DNA of 64,000 nt from Bradyrhizobium sp. CB1717 (lineage in GTDB: Bacteria > Pseudomonadota > Alphaproteobacteria > Rhizobiales > Xanthobacteraceae), in assembly GCF_029714325.1 (NCBI RefSeq), contig NZ_CP121666.1, forward strand, positions 7,037,001 through 7,101,000, given 5' to 3'. Of this stretch, positions 34,747 to 42,494 are shown piece after piece. Positions within the stretch are counted from its first letter, which is position 1; the number at the start of each line of letters is the position of its first letter. Both the position numbers and the translations under genes were made by a program. The notes under the pieces were generated by a model. It did no database searches. It was not told the origin of the DNA and worked only from the letters and a program-made list of their open reading frames with translations.

Positions 34747-34759
34747 CGTTGATGCCTTC

Positions 34760-35494
34760 TCAGCGAAGATTGGCTTTCTCGTTGTAGATCTTGAAGTCGA
34801 CCAGCGTGCCGAGCATCTGCAGGTACGCGATCAGTGCGTCCATCTCGGTCGGCGTGCCGGTCTTGCCGTCGAAGTTGCGCACCACGGCCTTGGCGTAGCG
34901 CTTGCTGAAGGCGTCGGAGCCGGCATTGTCCGGGTCGGCCTGGGCCTTCAGATCGGCGCCCGCGCTCGCGATCTGCTCGTCGGTGTAGGGCACGCCGACG
35001 GCCCGCAACGTGCGCATGTGGTCTGCGATCGTGTCCGGATCCACCTCGTTCTGGCTGAGGAACGGATAGCCCGGCATCACCGACTGCGGCACGATCGCGC
35101 GCGGGTTGATCAGGTGGGTGACGTGCCAGTCGTCGGAATATTTGGCGCCGACGCGGGCAAGGTCCGGACCGGTGCGCTTCGAGCCCCACTGGAACGGGTG
35201 ATCGAACATGCTCTCAGCGGCGAGCGAGAAGTGGCCGTAGCGCTCGACCTCGTCACGCAGGGGACGGATCATCTGCGAATGGCAGAGATAGCAGCCCTCG
35301 CGGACGTAGACGTTGCGTCCCGCCAGCTCCAGCGGCGTATAGGGCCGCACGCCGTCGACCTTCTCGATCGTGCTCTTGAGGTAGAACAGCGGAGTGATCT
35401 CGACGAGACCGCCGATCGAGATCACCAGGAGGATGCCGACGATCAGGATGATCGAGTTCTTTTCGAAGATTTGGTGGCGTGTCCAGAACGACAT
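34760..35494 (-). CDS. fixO: cbb3 oxidase monohaem c-type subunit FixO/CcoO
   Basis: A 244-aa membrane-bound monohaem cytochrome c. The N-terminal transmembrane helix ([20 protein letters not shown]) precedes a haem-binding CYLCH motif near residue 70 and a distal Met ligand. The segment [11 protein letters not shown] is also typical. It relays electrons from FixP to FixN. AGGAG stands before ATG 35494. Length is that of the Bradyrhizobium protein. Confidence 0.96.
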   Translation of the reverse strand: MSFWTRHQIFEKNSIILIVGILLVISIGGLVEITPLFYLKSTIEKVDGVRPYTPLELAGRNVYVREGCYLCHSQMIRPLRDEVERYGHFSLAAESMFDHPFQWGSKRTGPDLARVGAKYSDDWHVTHLINPRAIVPQSVMPGYPFLSQNEVDPDTIADHMRTLRAVGVPYTDEQIASAGADLKAQADPDNAGSDAFSKRYAKAVVRNFDGKTGTPTEMDALIAYLQMLGTLVDFKIYNEKANLR

Positions 35495-35506
35495 TGCTTG
35501 AGCTCC

Positions 35507-37156
35507 TCATTCCGCCGGCTGAAGAGCGACGGGCATCTGGACTTCCCGTTCGCCGACGCGAACCGTCATCCAGAGATTGTAGGCCATGATCAGCGAGCCG
35601 ATCAGGAACAGGCCGCCGCCTGCGGCGCGGATGATGTAGAAGGGATGCATCGCTTCGACGGTTTCGATGAAGGAATATTCGAGGAAGCCGAGCGAGGTGT
35701 AGGCGCGCCACATCAGGCCCTGGAGGATGCCGGACACCCACATCGCCGAGATGTAGAGAACGATGCCGAGGGTCGCGACCCAGAAGTGCCAGTTGACGAG
35801 CTTCAGGCTGTAGAGGCCCTTGCGATTCCAGGCCCACGGCACCAGGCAGTACAGTGCGCCGAAGGAGACGAAGCCGACCCAGCCGAGCGCGCCCGAGTGG
35901 ACGTGGCCGATGGTCCAGTCGGTGTAGTGGCTGAGTGAGTTGACCACCTTGATCGACATCATCGGGCCTTCGAAGGTCGACATGCCGTAGAAGGCGACGG
36001 AGACCACCAGCATGCGCAGCACGGGGTCGGTGCGGAGCTTGTCCCAGGCGCCCGACAGCGTCATCAGGCCGTTGATCATGCCGCCCCAGGAGGGCATCCA
36101 CAGCATGATCGAGAAGGTCATGCCGAGCGTCTGCGTCCAGTCCGGCAGCGCCGTGTAGTGCAGATGGTGGGGACCTGCCCAGATGTAGAGGAAGATCAGC
36201 GCCCAGAAGTGGATGATCGACAGGCGATAGGAATAGATCGGCCGGTCGGCGCGCTTCGGAATGAAGTAGTACATGATGGCGAGGAAGCCGGCGGTCAGGA
36301 AGAAGCCGACCGCGTTATGGCCGTACCACCACTGGAACATCGCATCCTGGATGCCGCCCCAGGCGACGTAGGACTTCGAGCCGAACGCCGAGACGGGAAG
36401 CGCCGGGTTGTTGCCGAGATGCAGCACCGCGATCGTCACGATGAAGGCGAGGTAGAACCAGTTCGCGACGAAGATGTGCGGCTCCTTGCGCTTGATGATG
36501 GTCGCGAGGAAGACGAGCAGATAGACCACCCATACGATGGTCAGCCATAGGTCCGCGTACCATTCCGGCTCGGCGTATTCCTTCGACTGGGTGACGCCGA
36601 GCAGGTAGCCCGTGCCCGCGACCAGGATGAAGAAGTTGTAGCCGATCACGACGAACCAGGGCGCGAGGTCGCCGGCGAGACGAACGCGGCAGGACTTCTG
36701 CACGACGTAGAGGGACGTCGCGATCAGCACGTTGCCGCCGAAGGCAAAGATCACGGCCGAGGTGTGCAGCGGCCGCAACCGGCCGAACTGGATCCAGGGC
36801 AGATCGAAGTTCAGCGCGGGCCATGCCAGTTGCGAGGCGATGATGAGACCGACGAGGAAGCCGGCGATGCCCCAGAACATCGCCATGAAGGAGCTGAACT
36901 TGATCGGCCCCATGTTGTAGTTGGGGCGGCCGTTGATCTCCGCCGGCGGCAGCGCCGCCGGGCGTTCGAAGTAGCGGTTGATGATGACGAACACCGCGGC
37001 CAGGCTCGCCGCCGCGCTGAGCGCGGCATGGAAGGCGAAGGGCGCGTCGAGCGCCTTGGCCGAGGCGATCACGCAGAGGAAGGCGGTGGCTGCGAACACG
37101 ACAGCCAGGCCGCTTTCACCGATGGTCATGGATTTGGAGATGGAGGGCTGGCTCAT
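35507..37156 (-). CDS. fixN: cbb3 cytochrome oxidase catalytic subunit FixN/CcoN
   Basis: A 549-aa haem-copper oxidase subunit I with about twelve transmembrane helices. His ligands to the low-spin haem and to the haem b3-CuB centre occur in [46 protein letters not shown] and [17 protein letters not shown]. It reduces oxygen to water at very low oxygen tension and pumps protons, and it supports respiration during nitrogen fixation in nodules. It heads fixNOQP and carries a perfect FixK2 box upstream. Confidence 0.97.
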   Translation of the reverse strand: MSQPSISKSMTIGESGLAVVFAATAFLCVIASAKALDAPFAFHAALSAAASLAAVFVIINRYFERPAALPPAEINGRPNYNMGPIKFSSFMAMFWGIAGFLVGLIIASQLAWPALNFDLPWIQFGRLRPLHTSAVIFAFGGNVLIATSLYVVQKSCRVRLAGDLAPWFVVIGYNFFILVAGTGYLLGVTQSKEYAEPEWYADLWLTIVWVVYLLVFLATIIKRKEPHIFVANWFYLAFIVTIAVLHLGNNPALPVSAFGSKSYVAWGGIQDAMFQWWYGHNAVGFFLTAGFLAIMYYFIPKRADRPIYSYRLSIIHFWALIFLYIWAGPHHLHYTALPDWTQTLGMTFSIMLWMPSWGGMINGLMTLSGAWDKLRTDPVLRMLVVSVAFYGMSTFEGPMMSIKVVNSLSHYTDWTIGHVHSGALGWVGFVSFGALYCLVPWAWNRKGLYSLKLVNWHFWVATLGIVLYISAMWVSGILQGLMWRAYTSLGFLEYSFIETVEAMHPFYIIRAAGGGLFLIGSLIMAYNLWMTVRVGEREVQMPVALQPAE

Positions 37157-37212
37157 GCGGATTCTCTCTGAAAGAACACGGAGCCAGAAACCACATTCAC
37201 CCTCGCGGGGAA

Positions 37213-37226
37213 TTGATTGAAATCAA
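37213..37226 (-). promoter_or_regulatory. FixK2 box upstream of fixNOQP
   Basis: TTGATTGAAATCAA is a perfect TTGAT-N4-ATCAA FNR/FixK palindrome 56 bases before the fixN start codon. In Bradyrhizobium fixNOQP is a classical FixK2 target. Confidence 0.92.
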
Positions 37227-37304
37227 GACAGGCGTTTGAGTTCTGCGTTCTGGGCAAGCATTTTGGGGATTGATCCCGTATTTCTGCGGAGCGCCCGTTG
37301 ATGT

Positions 37305-37451
37305 GCCCTCTCCCCTTGCGGGAGAGGGCGGCGAGATGGCGCGGCAGGCTCGCTCGGGTGAGGGGTTGGTTCGGCATTGAACAATGCCTGTGGGGAGACA
37401 GACCCCTCATCCGGCGCTTCGCGCCACCTTCTCCCGCAAGGGGAGAAGGGA
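37305..37451. repeat. Palindromic intergenic repeat family D, intact copy
   Basis: Left hairpin CCCTCTCCCC-TTGC-GGGAGAGGG and right hairpin CCTTCTCCCGCAAGGGGAGAAGG bracket a middle with CACCTCGCC-like and GGCGCTTCGCGCC segments. It fills most of the 348 bases between fixN and the CBS gene, which otherwise contain only the fixN promoter. The same family is the target of the IS element at 24766. Confidence 0.8.
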
Positions 37452-37504
37452 AGAAAAATAGACAACCTCCGTGAAATCACGGATCCGATTCCGATTTGGT
37501 CGCG

Positions 37505-37930
37505 TCAATCCCCCGCCGTGGCCTTGAGCGCCTTGATGACGTCCTCGCGGGCGATGATACCGACCAGCTTCTGCGCACTGTCGAGCACGATGATGCTCCG
37601 GATGCGGTGCTCGACCATGATCTGGAGCACGCGCGTCAGACGCGTGTCGGGGCTGACATAGATGAACTCCGGCGTCATGACGTCGCCGATCTTGCGGCTC
37701 ATCAGGTCATGATAGCGCGGCAGCATCTGGTTTGGGGTGAAGGCGAAGCACTTCAGGATGTCGAACTTGGTGACGATGCCGACCACCTGTCCGTCGTCCT
37801 CGACCGGATAGGAGTTGAAATCGTCGCGCTCGAACATCTCGCTGAGCTCGAGCATGTTGCGGTCGCGCTGCACCGTCTTGACGTTGCGCGTCATGTAGCC
37901 ACTGGCGGTCTGCTCGAGAAATCTGTACAC
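37505..37930 (-). CDS. CBS-domain pair protein
   Basis: A 141-aa cytoplasmic protein made of two tandem CBS domains. The first covers VKTVQRDRNMLELSEMF to the FNSYPVEDDGQVVGIVTKFDIL region, the second IGDVMTPEFIYVSPDTRLTRVL to RSIIVLDSAQKLVGIIAREDVI (parts quoted). Bateman modules bind AMP, ATP or similar nucleotides and sense energy state. It follows the Usp gene by 37 bases in the same direction, so they form an operon. Position next to fixNOQP and an upstream FixK-like box suggest a microaerobic role. Confidence 0.88.
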   Translation of the reverse strand: MYRFLEQTASGYMTRNVKTVQRDRNMLELSEMFERDDFNSYPVEDDGQVVGIVTKFDILKCFAFTPNQMLPRYHDLMSRKIGDVMTPEFIYVSPDTRLTRVLQIMVEHRIRSIIVLDSAQKLVGIIAREDVIKALKATAGD

Positions 37931-37967
37931 GGCGCGTCCTCCTCAACTCGCTATGGCCGACCGGCCG

Positions 37968-38801
37968 TCAGTGCGACAGCAGCACGCAACGCGTGGATTG
38001 CGTGACCAGATACCGGGTGACGCCGCCCAGGACCAGCTCACGGAACCTCGAATGCCCGTAGGCGCCCGCCACGATCAGGCCGGCTCCGACGTCGCCGGCG
38101 ACCTTCTCCAATTGCACGGCGGCGGGTTCGTTCCGCGCGGCCTCCGAGGCGCGCGCGGCCGCGGTGACACCGTGACGGGCGAGCCAGGCGGCGACGTCGG
38201 TGACGCCGGCCATCACGCGCGAACGGTCGTCGCCCTGCTCCGGAATTTCGACGATGATGACGTCCCTCGCCTTGCGCAGCATCGGCAGCGCGTCGGCCAC
38301 CGCCCGCCGCGCCTCCGGCGTATCCTTCCACGCCACCAGCACGCTGCGCAGATCGAGCCAGTTGACCCGGTCGGGCACGACGAGAAGCGGACGTCCGGCC
38401 TGCATCACGAGATCCGTGGGGCTTGCCAGCGCGAAGGCGTCCGAGAAGGCCCGGCTCTGCCCACCGCTGACGACGATGTCGGCGCAGCGCGCCTGCGCCG
38501 GCACGAAGCGCGCCGGAAAATCCAGGGCGCTGCGCCACTCCGCAGGCCGGCCACGATTCTTCGTCGCGGCGCGGAATTGCGCCTCGAGACCGGCCAGGCG
38601 GCGCTTGACGGAAGCTTCGCCCTCCTCGATCAGCCCCTGGGCCTCGGCGCCGTCGGTGAAATAGAGCGGCGGCGCAAACTGCGCCGCGGCAACCCCCACG
38701 ATGGCCGATTCGAATCGCTCGGCGAGCTCGCCCGCAACCTGAAGACGCGCCTCGTTGGATTGATCGAGCGCCAGGCTGACCATCACGGTCGCGTATGTCA
38801 T
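37968..38801 (-). CDS. Universal stress protein, tandem UspA-like
   Basis: A 277-aa universal stress protein about twice the single-domain length. The first half begins with YATVMVSLALDQSNEARLQVAGEL. The second half ends with the ATP-binding signature GAYGHSRFRELVLGGVTRYL (G-x2-G-x9-G). Usp proteins in this genomic position often respond to low oxygen. ATG 38801 follows GGAG, and a frame extension to 38816 adds only five residues. It is the first gene of an operon with the CBS protein. Confidence 0.88.
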   Translation of the reverse strand: MTYATVMVSLALDQSNEARLQVAGELAERFESAIVGVAAAQFAPPLYFTDGAEAQGLIEEGEASVKRRLAGLEAQFRAATKNRGRPAEWRSALDFPARFVPAQARCADIVVSGGQSRAFSDAFALASPTDLVMQAGRPLLVVPDRVNWLDLRSVLVAWKDTPEARRAVADALPMLRKARDVIIVEIPEQGDDRSRVMAGVTDVAAWLARHGVTAAARASEAARNEPAAVQLEKVAGDVGAGLIVAGAYGHSRFRELVLGGVTRYLVTQSTRCVLLSH

Positions 38802-38861
38802 CGGGATTCTCCGCACGGCTGTGAACTGGCGCGAAATCTAGCCTCGCCGCTGCAAGGCAGT

Positions 38862-38875
38862 ATGAGGTAGATCAA
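38862..38875 (-). promoter_or_regulatory. Probable FixK2 box upstream of the Usp-CBS operon (one mismatch)
   Basis: Read on the minus strand the site is TTGATCTACCTCAT, which differs from TTG(A/C)-N6-(T/G)CAA only in the last base. It lies 60 bases before the Usp start codon, matching the spacing of the fixN and fixG boxes (56-57). Confidence 0.55.
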
Positions 38876-38891
38876 ATTGCCGGGTGCCAGC

Positions 38892-38909
38892 TTGCGGGAA
38901 ATCCCGCAA
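38892..38909. promoter_or_regulatory. Perfect 18-bp palindrome in the usp-fixL intergenic region
   Basis: TTGCGGGAAATCCCGCAA is an exact inverted repeat (8-bp arms with AA in the middle). It lies 16 bases from the FixK-like box and 100 bases before the fixL TTG start. Its arms end in TTGC and GCAA but the spacing is too long for a FixK2 box. It is a strong operator candidate for an unidentified regulator. Confidence 0.5.
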
Positions 38910-39008
38910 TGGAATCAGACATCCGAACTTGCCTCCGGCCGGCCCATGGGCGAAATTGCCCTCATGTCTCGCGGCACCTGCCCGCCGCACCAGAATGGGA
39001 GCCATCGA

Positions 39009-40526
39009 TTGTCGCCGACCCGCGTAACGCATCCGCCGGACGATGGTCGCGGCGAGCATTTCCGGGTCCGGATCGAGGGATTCGGCGTCGGCACCTGGGA
39101 TCTCGACCTCGCAACGCGGGAACTGGACTGGTCGGACACCGCCAGGACCCTGCTTGGTATCGCGCAGGACCAGCCGCCGAGCTACGACCTCTTCCTGTCG
39201 CGGCTCGAGCCCCGGGATCGCGACCGCGTGGAAAGCGCGATCGAGCACATCAGCGAACGCGGCGGGGGCTTCGACGTGTCCTTCAAGGTCGCAGGCGCCT
39301 CCAACGGAGGACAGTGGATTCGCGCCCGCGCCGGCGTCATTCGGGACGAAGCCGGCTTGGCCCGCCATCTCAGCGGCATCTTCCTCGATATCGACCAGGA
39401 GAAGCAGGTCGAGAGTGCGCTGCGGACCCGCGAGACCCACCTTCGCTCCATCCTCCACACCATCCCCGACGCCATGATCGTCATCGACGGCCACGGCATC
39501 ATCCAGCTGTTCAGCACGGCGGCCGAGCGCCTGTTCGGCTGGTCCGAGCATGAGGCGATCGGCCAGAATGTCAGCATCCTGATGCCGGAGCCCGACCGCT
39601 CCCGGCATGACAGCTACATTGCGCGCTACCGCACTACCAGCGATCCGCACATCATCGGCATCGGCCGCATCGTGACCGGCAAGCGCCGCGACGGCACCAC
39701 CTTCCCGATGCACCTGTCGATCGGCGAGATGCAGTCCGGCGGCGAGCCTTATTTCACCGGCTTCGTCCGCGATCTGACCGAGCACCAGCAGACCCAGGCG
39801 CGGCTCCAGGAGCTGCAATCCGAGCTGGTCCACGTCTCCAGGCTGAGCGCCATGGGCGAGATGGCGTCCGCGCTCGCGCACGAGCTCAACCAGCCGCTGG
39901 CAGCGATCAGCAACTATATGAAGGGCTCGCGGCGGCTGCTCGCGGGCAGCGTCGATCCCAACACACCGAAGGTCGAGAGCGCGCTGGACCGTGCTGCCGA
40001 GCAGGCGCTGCGCGCCGGCCAGATCATCCGGCGCCTGCGCGACTTCGTCGCCCGCGGCGAATCGGAGAAGCGGGTCGAGAGCCTGTCCAAGCTGATCGAG
40101 GAGGCCGGCGCGCTCGGGCTCGCCGGCGCGCGCGAGCAGAATGTGCAGCTTCGCTTCAGCCTCGATCCGGAAGCCGACCTCGTCCTCGCCGACCGGGTGC
40201 AGGTCCAGCAGGTGCTGGTCAATTTGTTCCGCAACGCGCTGGAGGCCATGGCGCAGTCGCCGCGGCGCGAGCTCGTCGTCACCAACACGCCTGTCGCCGA
40301 CGACATGATCGAGATCGAGGTGTCCGACACCGGCTCCGGCTTCCAGGACGACGTCATTCCAAACCTGTTCCAGACTTTCTTCACCACCAAGGACACCGGC
40401 ATGGGCGTGGGACTGTCGATCAGCCGCTCGATCATCGAGGCTCACGGCGGACGCATGTGGGCCGAGAGCAACGCATCGGGCGGGGCGACATTCCGCTTCA
40501 CCCTCCCGGCAGCCGACGAGAATTGA
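39009..40526 (+). CDS. fixL: Oxygen-sensing histidine kinase FixL
   Basis: A 505-aa soluble haem-PAS histidine kinase. An N-terminal PAS domain covers about residues 20-140. The haem PAS follows, with proximal His200 (RSRHDSY), His214 and Arg220 (DPHIIGIGR), which gates oxygen binding. The phospho-acceptor is His291 (LAHELNQPLAA), and the ATP-binding domain has LFRNALEAM and DTGSGF. With oxygen bound the kinase is off, and without oxygen it phosphorylates FixJ. The start is TTG 39009, supported by GGGAG upstream and by these residue numbers agreeing with the B. diazoefficiens protein. A frame extension to 38877 adds 44 residues unlike the family. fixJ begins 3 bases after its stop. Confidence 0.96.
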   Translation: MSPTRVTHPPDDGRGEHFRVRIEGFGVGTWDLDLATRELDWSDTARTLLGIAQDQPPSYDLFLSRLEPRDRDRVESAIEHISERGGGFDVSFKVAGASNGGQWIRARAGVIRDEAGLARHLSGIFLDIDQEKQVESALRTRETHLRSILHTIPDAMIVIDGHGIIQLFSTAAERLFGWSEHEAIGQNVSILMPEPDRSRHDSYIARYRTTSDPHIIGIGRIVTGKRRDGTTFPMHLSIGEMQSGGEPYFTGFVRDLTEHQQTQARLQELQSELVHVSRLSAMGEMASALAHELNQPLAAISNYMKGSRRLLAGSVDPNTPKVESALDRAAEQALRAGQIIRRLRDFVARGESEKRVESLSKLIEEAGALGLAGAREQNVQLRFSLDPEADLVLADRVQVQQVLVNLFRNALEAMAQSPRRELVVTNTPVADDMIEIEVSDTGSGFQDDVIPNLFQTFFTTKDTGMGVGLSISRSIIEAHGGRMWAESNASGGATFRFTLPAADEN

Positions 40527-40529
40527 TGC

Positions 40530-41147
40530 ATGACGACCAAGGGACATGTCTACGTCATCGATGACGACGACGCGATGCGGGACTCGCTGAACTTTCTGCT
40601 GGATTCCTCCGGCTTCGGCGTCACGCTGTTCGACAACGCGCAGAGCTTCATCGACGCCCTGCCCGGCCTTGCCTTCGGCTGCGTCGTCTCCGACGTGCGC
40701 ATGCCGGGCCTCGACGGCATCGAGCTCCTGAAGCGCATGAAGGCGCAGCAGAGCCCGTTTCCGATCCTGATCATGACCGGTCACGGCGACGTGCCGCTCG
40801 CGGTCGAGGCGATGAAGCTCGGGGCAGTCGACTTCCTGGAGAAACCGTTCGAGGACGATCGTCTCACCACCATGATCGAGACGGCGATACGCCAGGCCGA
40901 GCCGGCCGCCAAGAACGAGGCCGTCGCGCAGGACATCGCGGCCCGGGTCGCATCCTTGAGTCCCCGGGAGCGTCAGGTGATGGAGGGACTGATCGCAGGT
41001 CTTTCCAACAAGCTGATCGCCCGCGAATACGATATCAGCCCGCGCACCATTGAAGTGTACCGGGCCAACGTCATGACCAAGATGCAGGCCAACTCTCTCT
41101 CGGAGCTGGTTCGCCTCGCGATGCGCGCCGGCATGCTCAACGATTGA
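40530..41147 (+). CDS. fixJ: Response regulator FixJ
   Basis: A 205-aa response regulator. The receiver has the acidic VIDDDDAMRD segment, phospho-Asp55 (VVSDVRMPG), a conserved Thr in ILIMTGHGD and Lys in FLEKPF. The LuxR-type helix-turn-helix lies at about residues 140-200 (LSPRERQVMEGLIAG, then RTIEVYRANVMTKM). Phosphorylated by FixL under low oxygen, it activates fixK2. It is translationally linked to fixL, with only 3 bases between them. Confidence 0.97.
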   Translation: MTTKGHVYVIDDDDAMRDSLNFLLDSSGFGVTLFDNAQSFIDALPGLAFGCVVSDVRMPGLDGIELLKRMKAQQSPFPILIMTGHGDVPLAVEAMKLGAVDFLEKPFEDDRLTTMIETAIRQAEPAAKNEAVAQDIAARVASLSPRERQVMEGLIAGLSNKLIAREYDISPRTIEVYRANVMTKMQANSLSELVRLAMRAGMLND

Positions 41148-41173
41148 GCCGAACCGGCTTGAGGCAAATCGGC

Positions 41174-41187
41174 TTGAGGCAGGTCAA
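41174..41187 (+). promoter_or_regulatory. FixK2-type box upstream of the response regulator
   Basis: TTGAGGCAGGTCAA fits TTG(A/C)-N6-(T/G)CAA. A degenerate second copy, TTGAGGCAAATCGG, lies just upstream. The site is 69 bases before the preferred start at 41257. Confidence 0.6.
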
Positions 41188-41256
41188 GGCGGTTGTGGCC
41201 ACCTGTGCTAGCCAGTCAGAATGATCGAGATTGGCTCGCACCCTCAGCGTGTCCCG

Positions 41257-41643
41257 ATGGCGTCATCGGCAAAGCCCACCGTCTACGTGGTCGACGACGA
41301 TGCCGCCGTGCTGGGCTCCCTGCGCTTCCTGCTGGAAACCGACGGCTTCGCCGTGCGGACCTTCAAGAATGCGACGGCGCTGCTCAATACCGCCGGCGCT
41401 CCGGGCGCGGACTGCTATGTGATCGACTACAAGATGCCCGATATCAACGGGATCGACCTCGCCGGCCGCCTGCGCGAATCCGACAGCGACACGCCCGTGA
41501 TCCTGATCACGGGCTATCCGGACGAGAACATCTCGACCCGGGCGGCTGCAGTGGGCGTCAAGGACGTGGTTTTGAAGCCGCTTCTCGATGAAAACCTGGT
41601 CAAGTGCATCCGCCACGCCATCCAGGACCGCCGCGGTAATTGA
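41257..41643 (+). CDS. Single-domain response regulator between fixJ and fixK2
   Basis: A 128-aa CheY-like receiver without an output domain. YVVDDDAAVLGSLRFLL starts the fold, phospho-Asp57 lies in VIDYKMPDINGIDLAG, the conserved Thr is in ILITGYPDE and Lys in DVVLKPLLDENL. It resembles the receiver of FixJ, so it could compete for phosphoryl groups from FixL or another kinase. This is inferred. In B. diazoefficiens a response regulator gene also occupies this position. Neither ATG 41257 nor the in-frame ATG 41221 has a good ribosome binding site, so the start is uncertain by 12 residues. Confidence 0.9.
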   Translation: MASSAKPTVYVVDDDAAVLGSLRFLLETDGFAVRTFKNATALLNTAGAPGADCYVIDYKMPDINGIDLAGRLRESDSDTPVILITGYPDENISTRAAAVGVKDVVLKPLLDENLVKCIRHAIQDRRGN

Positions 41644-41655
41644 CCTACGGGATTC

Positions 41656-41672
41656 TACGTAGGTAAACGTCC
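41656..41672 (+). promoter_or_regulatory. Candidate FixJ-binding site in the fixK2 promoter
   Basis: TACGTAGGTAAACGTCC lies about 75-90 bases before the fixK2 start and resembles FixJ targets in rhizobia, which contain GTAAGTA- and TTTCC-like elements. The match is by eye and imperfect. It is plausible because FixJ is the known activator of fixK2. Confidence 0.45.
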
Positions 41673-41746
41673 TTAAGATAACGCGCGAAATTTCCGGATT
41701 GCGCAAACGGGGGTAGCGATGTTCCATCACAACGGAGATGGCGCAG

Positions 41747-42445
41747 ATGCTGACCCAGACACTCAAGCCCCAGGCGATCAACACCCAGATCGGTGGCAAG
41801 ATTGCCCCTGCCCACCCCGTTTCCGACCAGTTCGGCGCGGTCACCGGCCATGTCGGCCTCGTCGCCACCGAGTTCTCCTATCGCAAGGACGAGGAGATCT
41901 ATGGCGAGGACGAGCCGGCCGAATATGTCTACCAGGTCGTGTCGGGCGCGGTGCGCAGCTACAAGCTCCTCTCAGACGGTCGCCGCCAGATCGGCGCCTT
42001 CCATCTTCCCGGCGACGTGTTCGGCCTCGAATCCGGCGCCACCCACCGCCTCGCCGCCGAGGCCATCATCGACACCAATGTGCGTCTCGTGAAGCGCGCC
42101 AGCCTCGAGAAGGCCGCCGGCACCGACGTTCAGGTCGCCCGCAAGCTCTGGGCCATGACGGCCTCCGAGCTGCGTCACGCCGAAGATCACATGCTGCTGC
42201 TCGGCCGCAAGACCGCGATGGAGCGCGTTGCGACCTTCTTGCTCGAAATGGACCGCCGCCTCGCGGTTGCCGGCATGATGGCGCTGCCGATGTGCCGCCG
42301 CGACATCGGCGACTATCTCGGCCTCACGCTCGAAACCGTTTCGCGTGCGCTGTCCCAGCTGCACACCCAGGGCATTCTCGGCTTCTCCGGCGCCCGCCAG
42401 ATCGTGCTGCGCAACCGCCAGCGCCTGCACAATCTCGACGCCTGA
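41747..42445 (+). CDS. fixK2: CRP/FNR-family regulator FixK2
   Basis: A 232-aa FNR/CRP regulator without the Cys cluster of FNR. A cyclic-nucleotide-like beta-barrel (EEIYGEDEPAEYVYQVVSGAV) is followed by a dimerisation helix and a C-terminal helix-turn-helix (CRRDIGDYLGLTLETVSRAL). Cys183 is the residue known to make B. diazoefficiens FixK2 redox sensitive. It activates fixNOQP, fixGHIS and many other genes at TTG(A/C)-N6-(T/G)CAA boxes. ATG 41747 was chosen over ATG 41738 since GGAG is then 9 bases away and the length equals the known protein. Confidence 0.96.
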   Translation: MLTQTLKPQAINTQIGGKIAPAHPVSDQFGAVTGHVGLVATEFSYRKDEEIYGEDEPAEYVYQVVSGAVRSYKLLSDGRRQIGAFHLPGDVFGLESGATHRLAAEAIIDTNVRLVKRASLEKAAGTDVQVARKLWAMTASELRHAEDHMLLLGRKTAMERVATFLLEMDRRLAVAGMMALPMCRRDIGDYLGLTLETVSRALSQLHTQGILGFSGARQIVLRNRQRLHNLDA

Positions 42446-42468
42446 CATTCTTCCTCCCTGCCTACTTT

Positions 42469-42494
42469 GGCCGGCTGAAATTCTTCAGCCGGCC
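42469..42494 (+). terminator. Intrinsic terminator of fixK2
   Basis: GGCCGGCTGAA (42469-42479) and TTCAGCCGGCC (42484-42494) form a perfect 11-bp stem with loop ATTC, followed by ATTTCTTT. The stop codon of the convergent MFS gene lies inside it. Confidence 0.8.

Noticed and set aside
31903..34752. A 949-codon open frame on the plus strand across fixH, fixG and fixP
   Set aside because: It is antisense to well-identified fix genes, has Arg/Asp/His-rich shadow composition and no motif. Such frames are expected in GC-rich DNA with strong third-position bias.
37305..37451. Possible CRISPR-like repeat array
   Set aside because: The repeated units are inverted arms of one palindromic element, not regularly spaced direct repeats.
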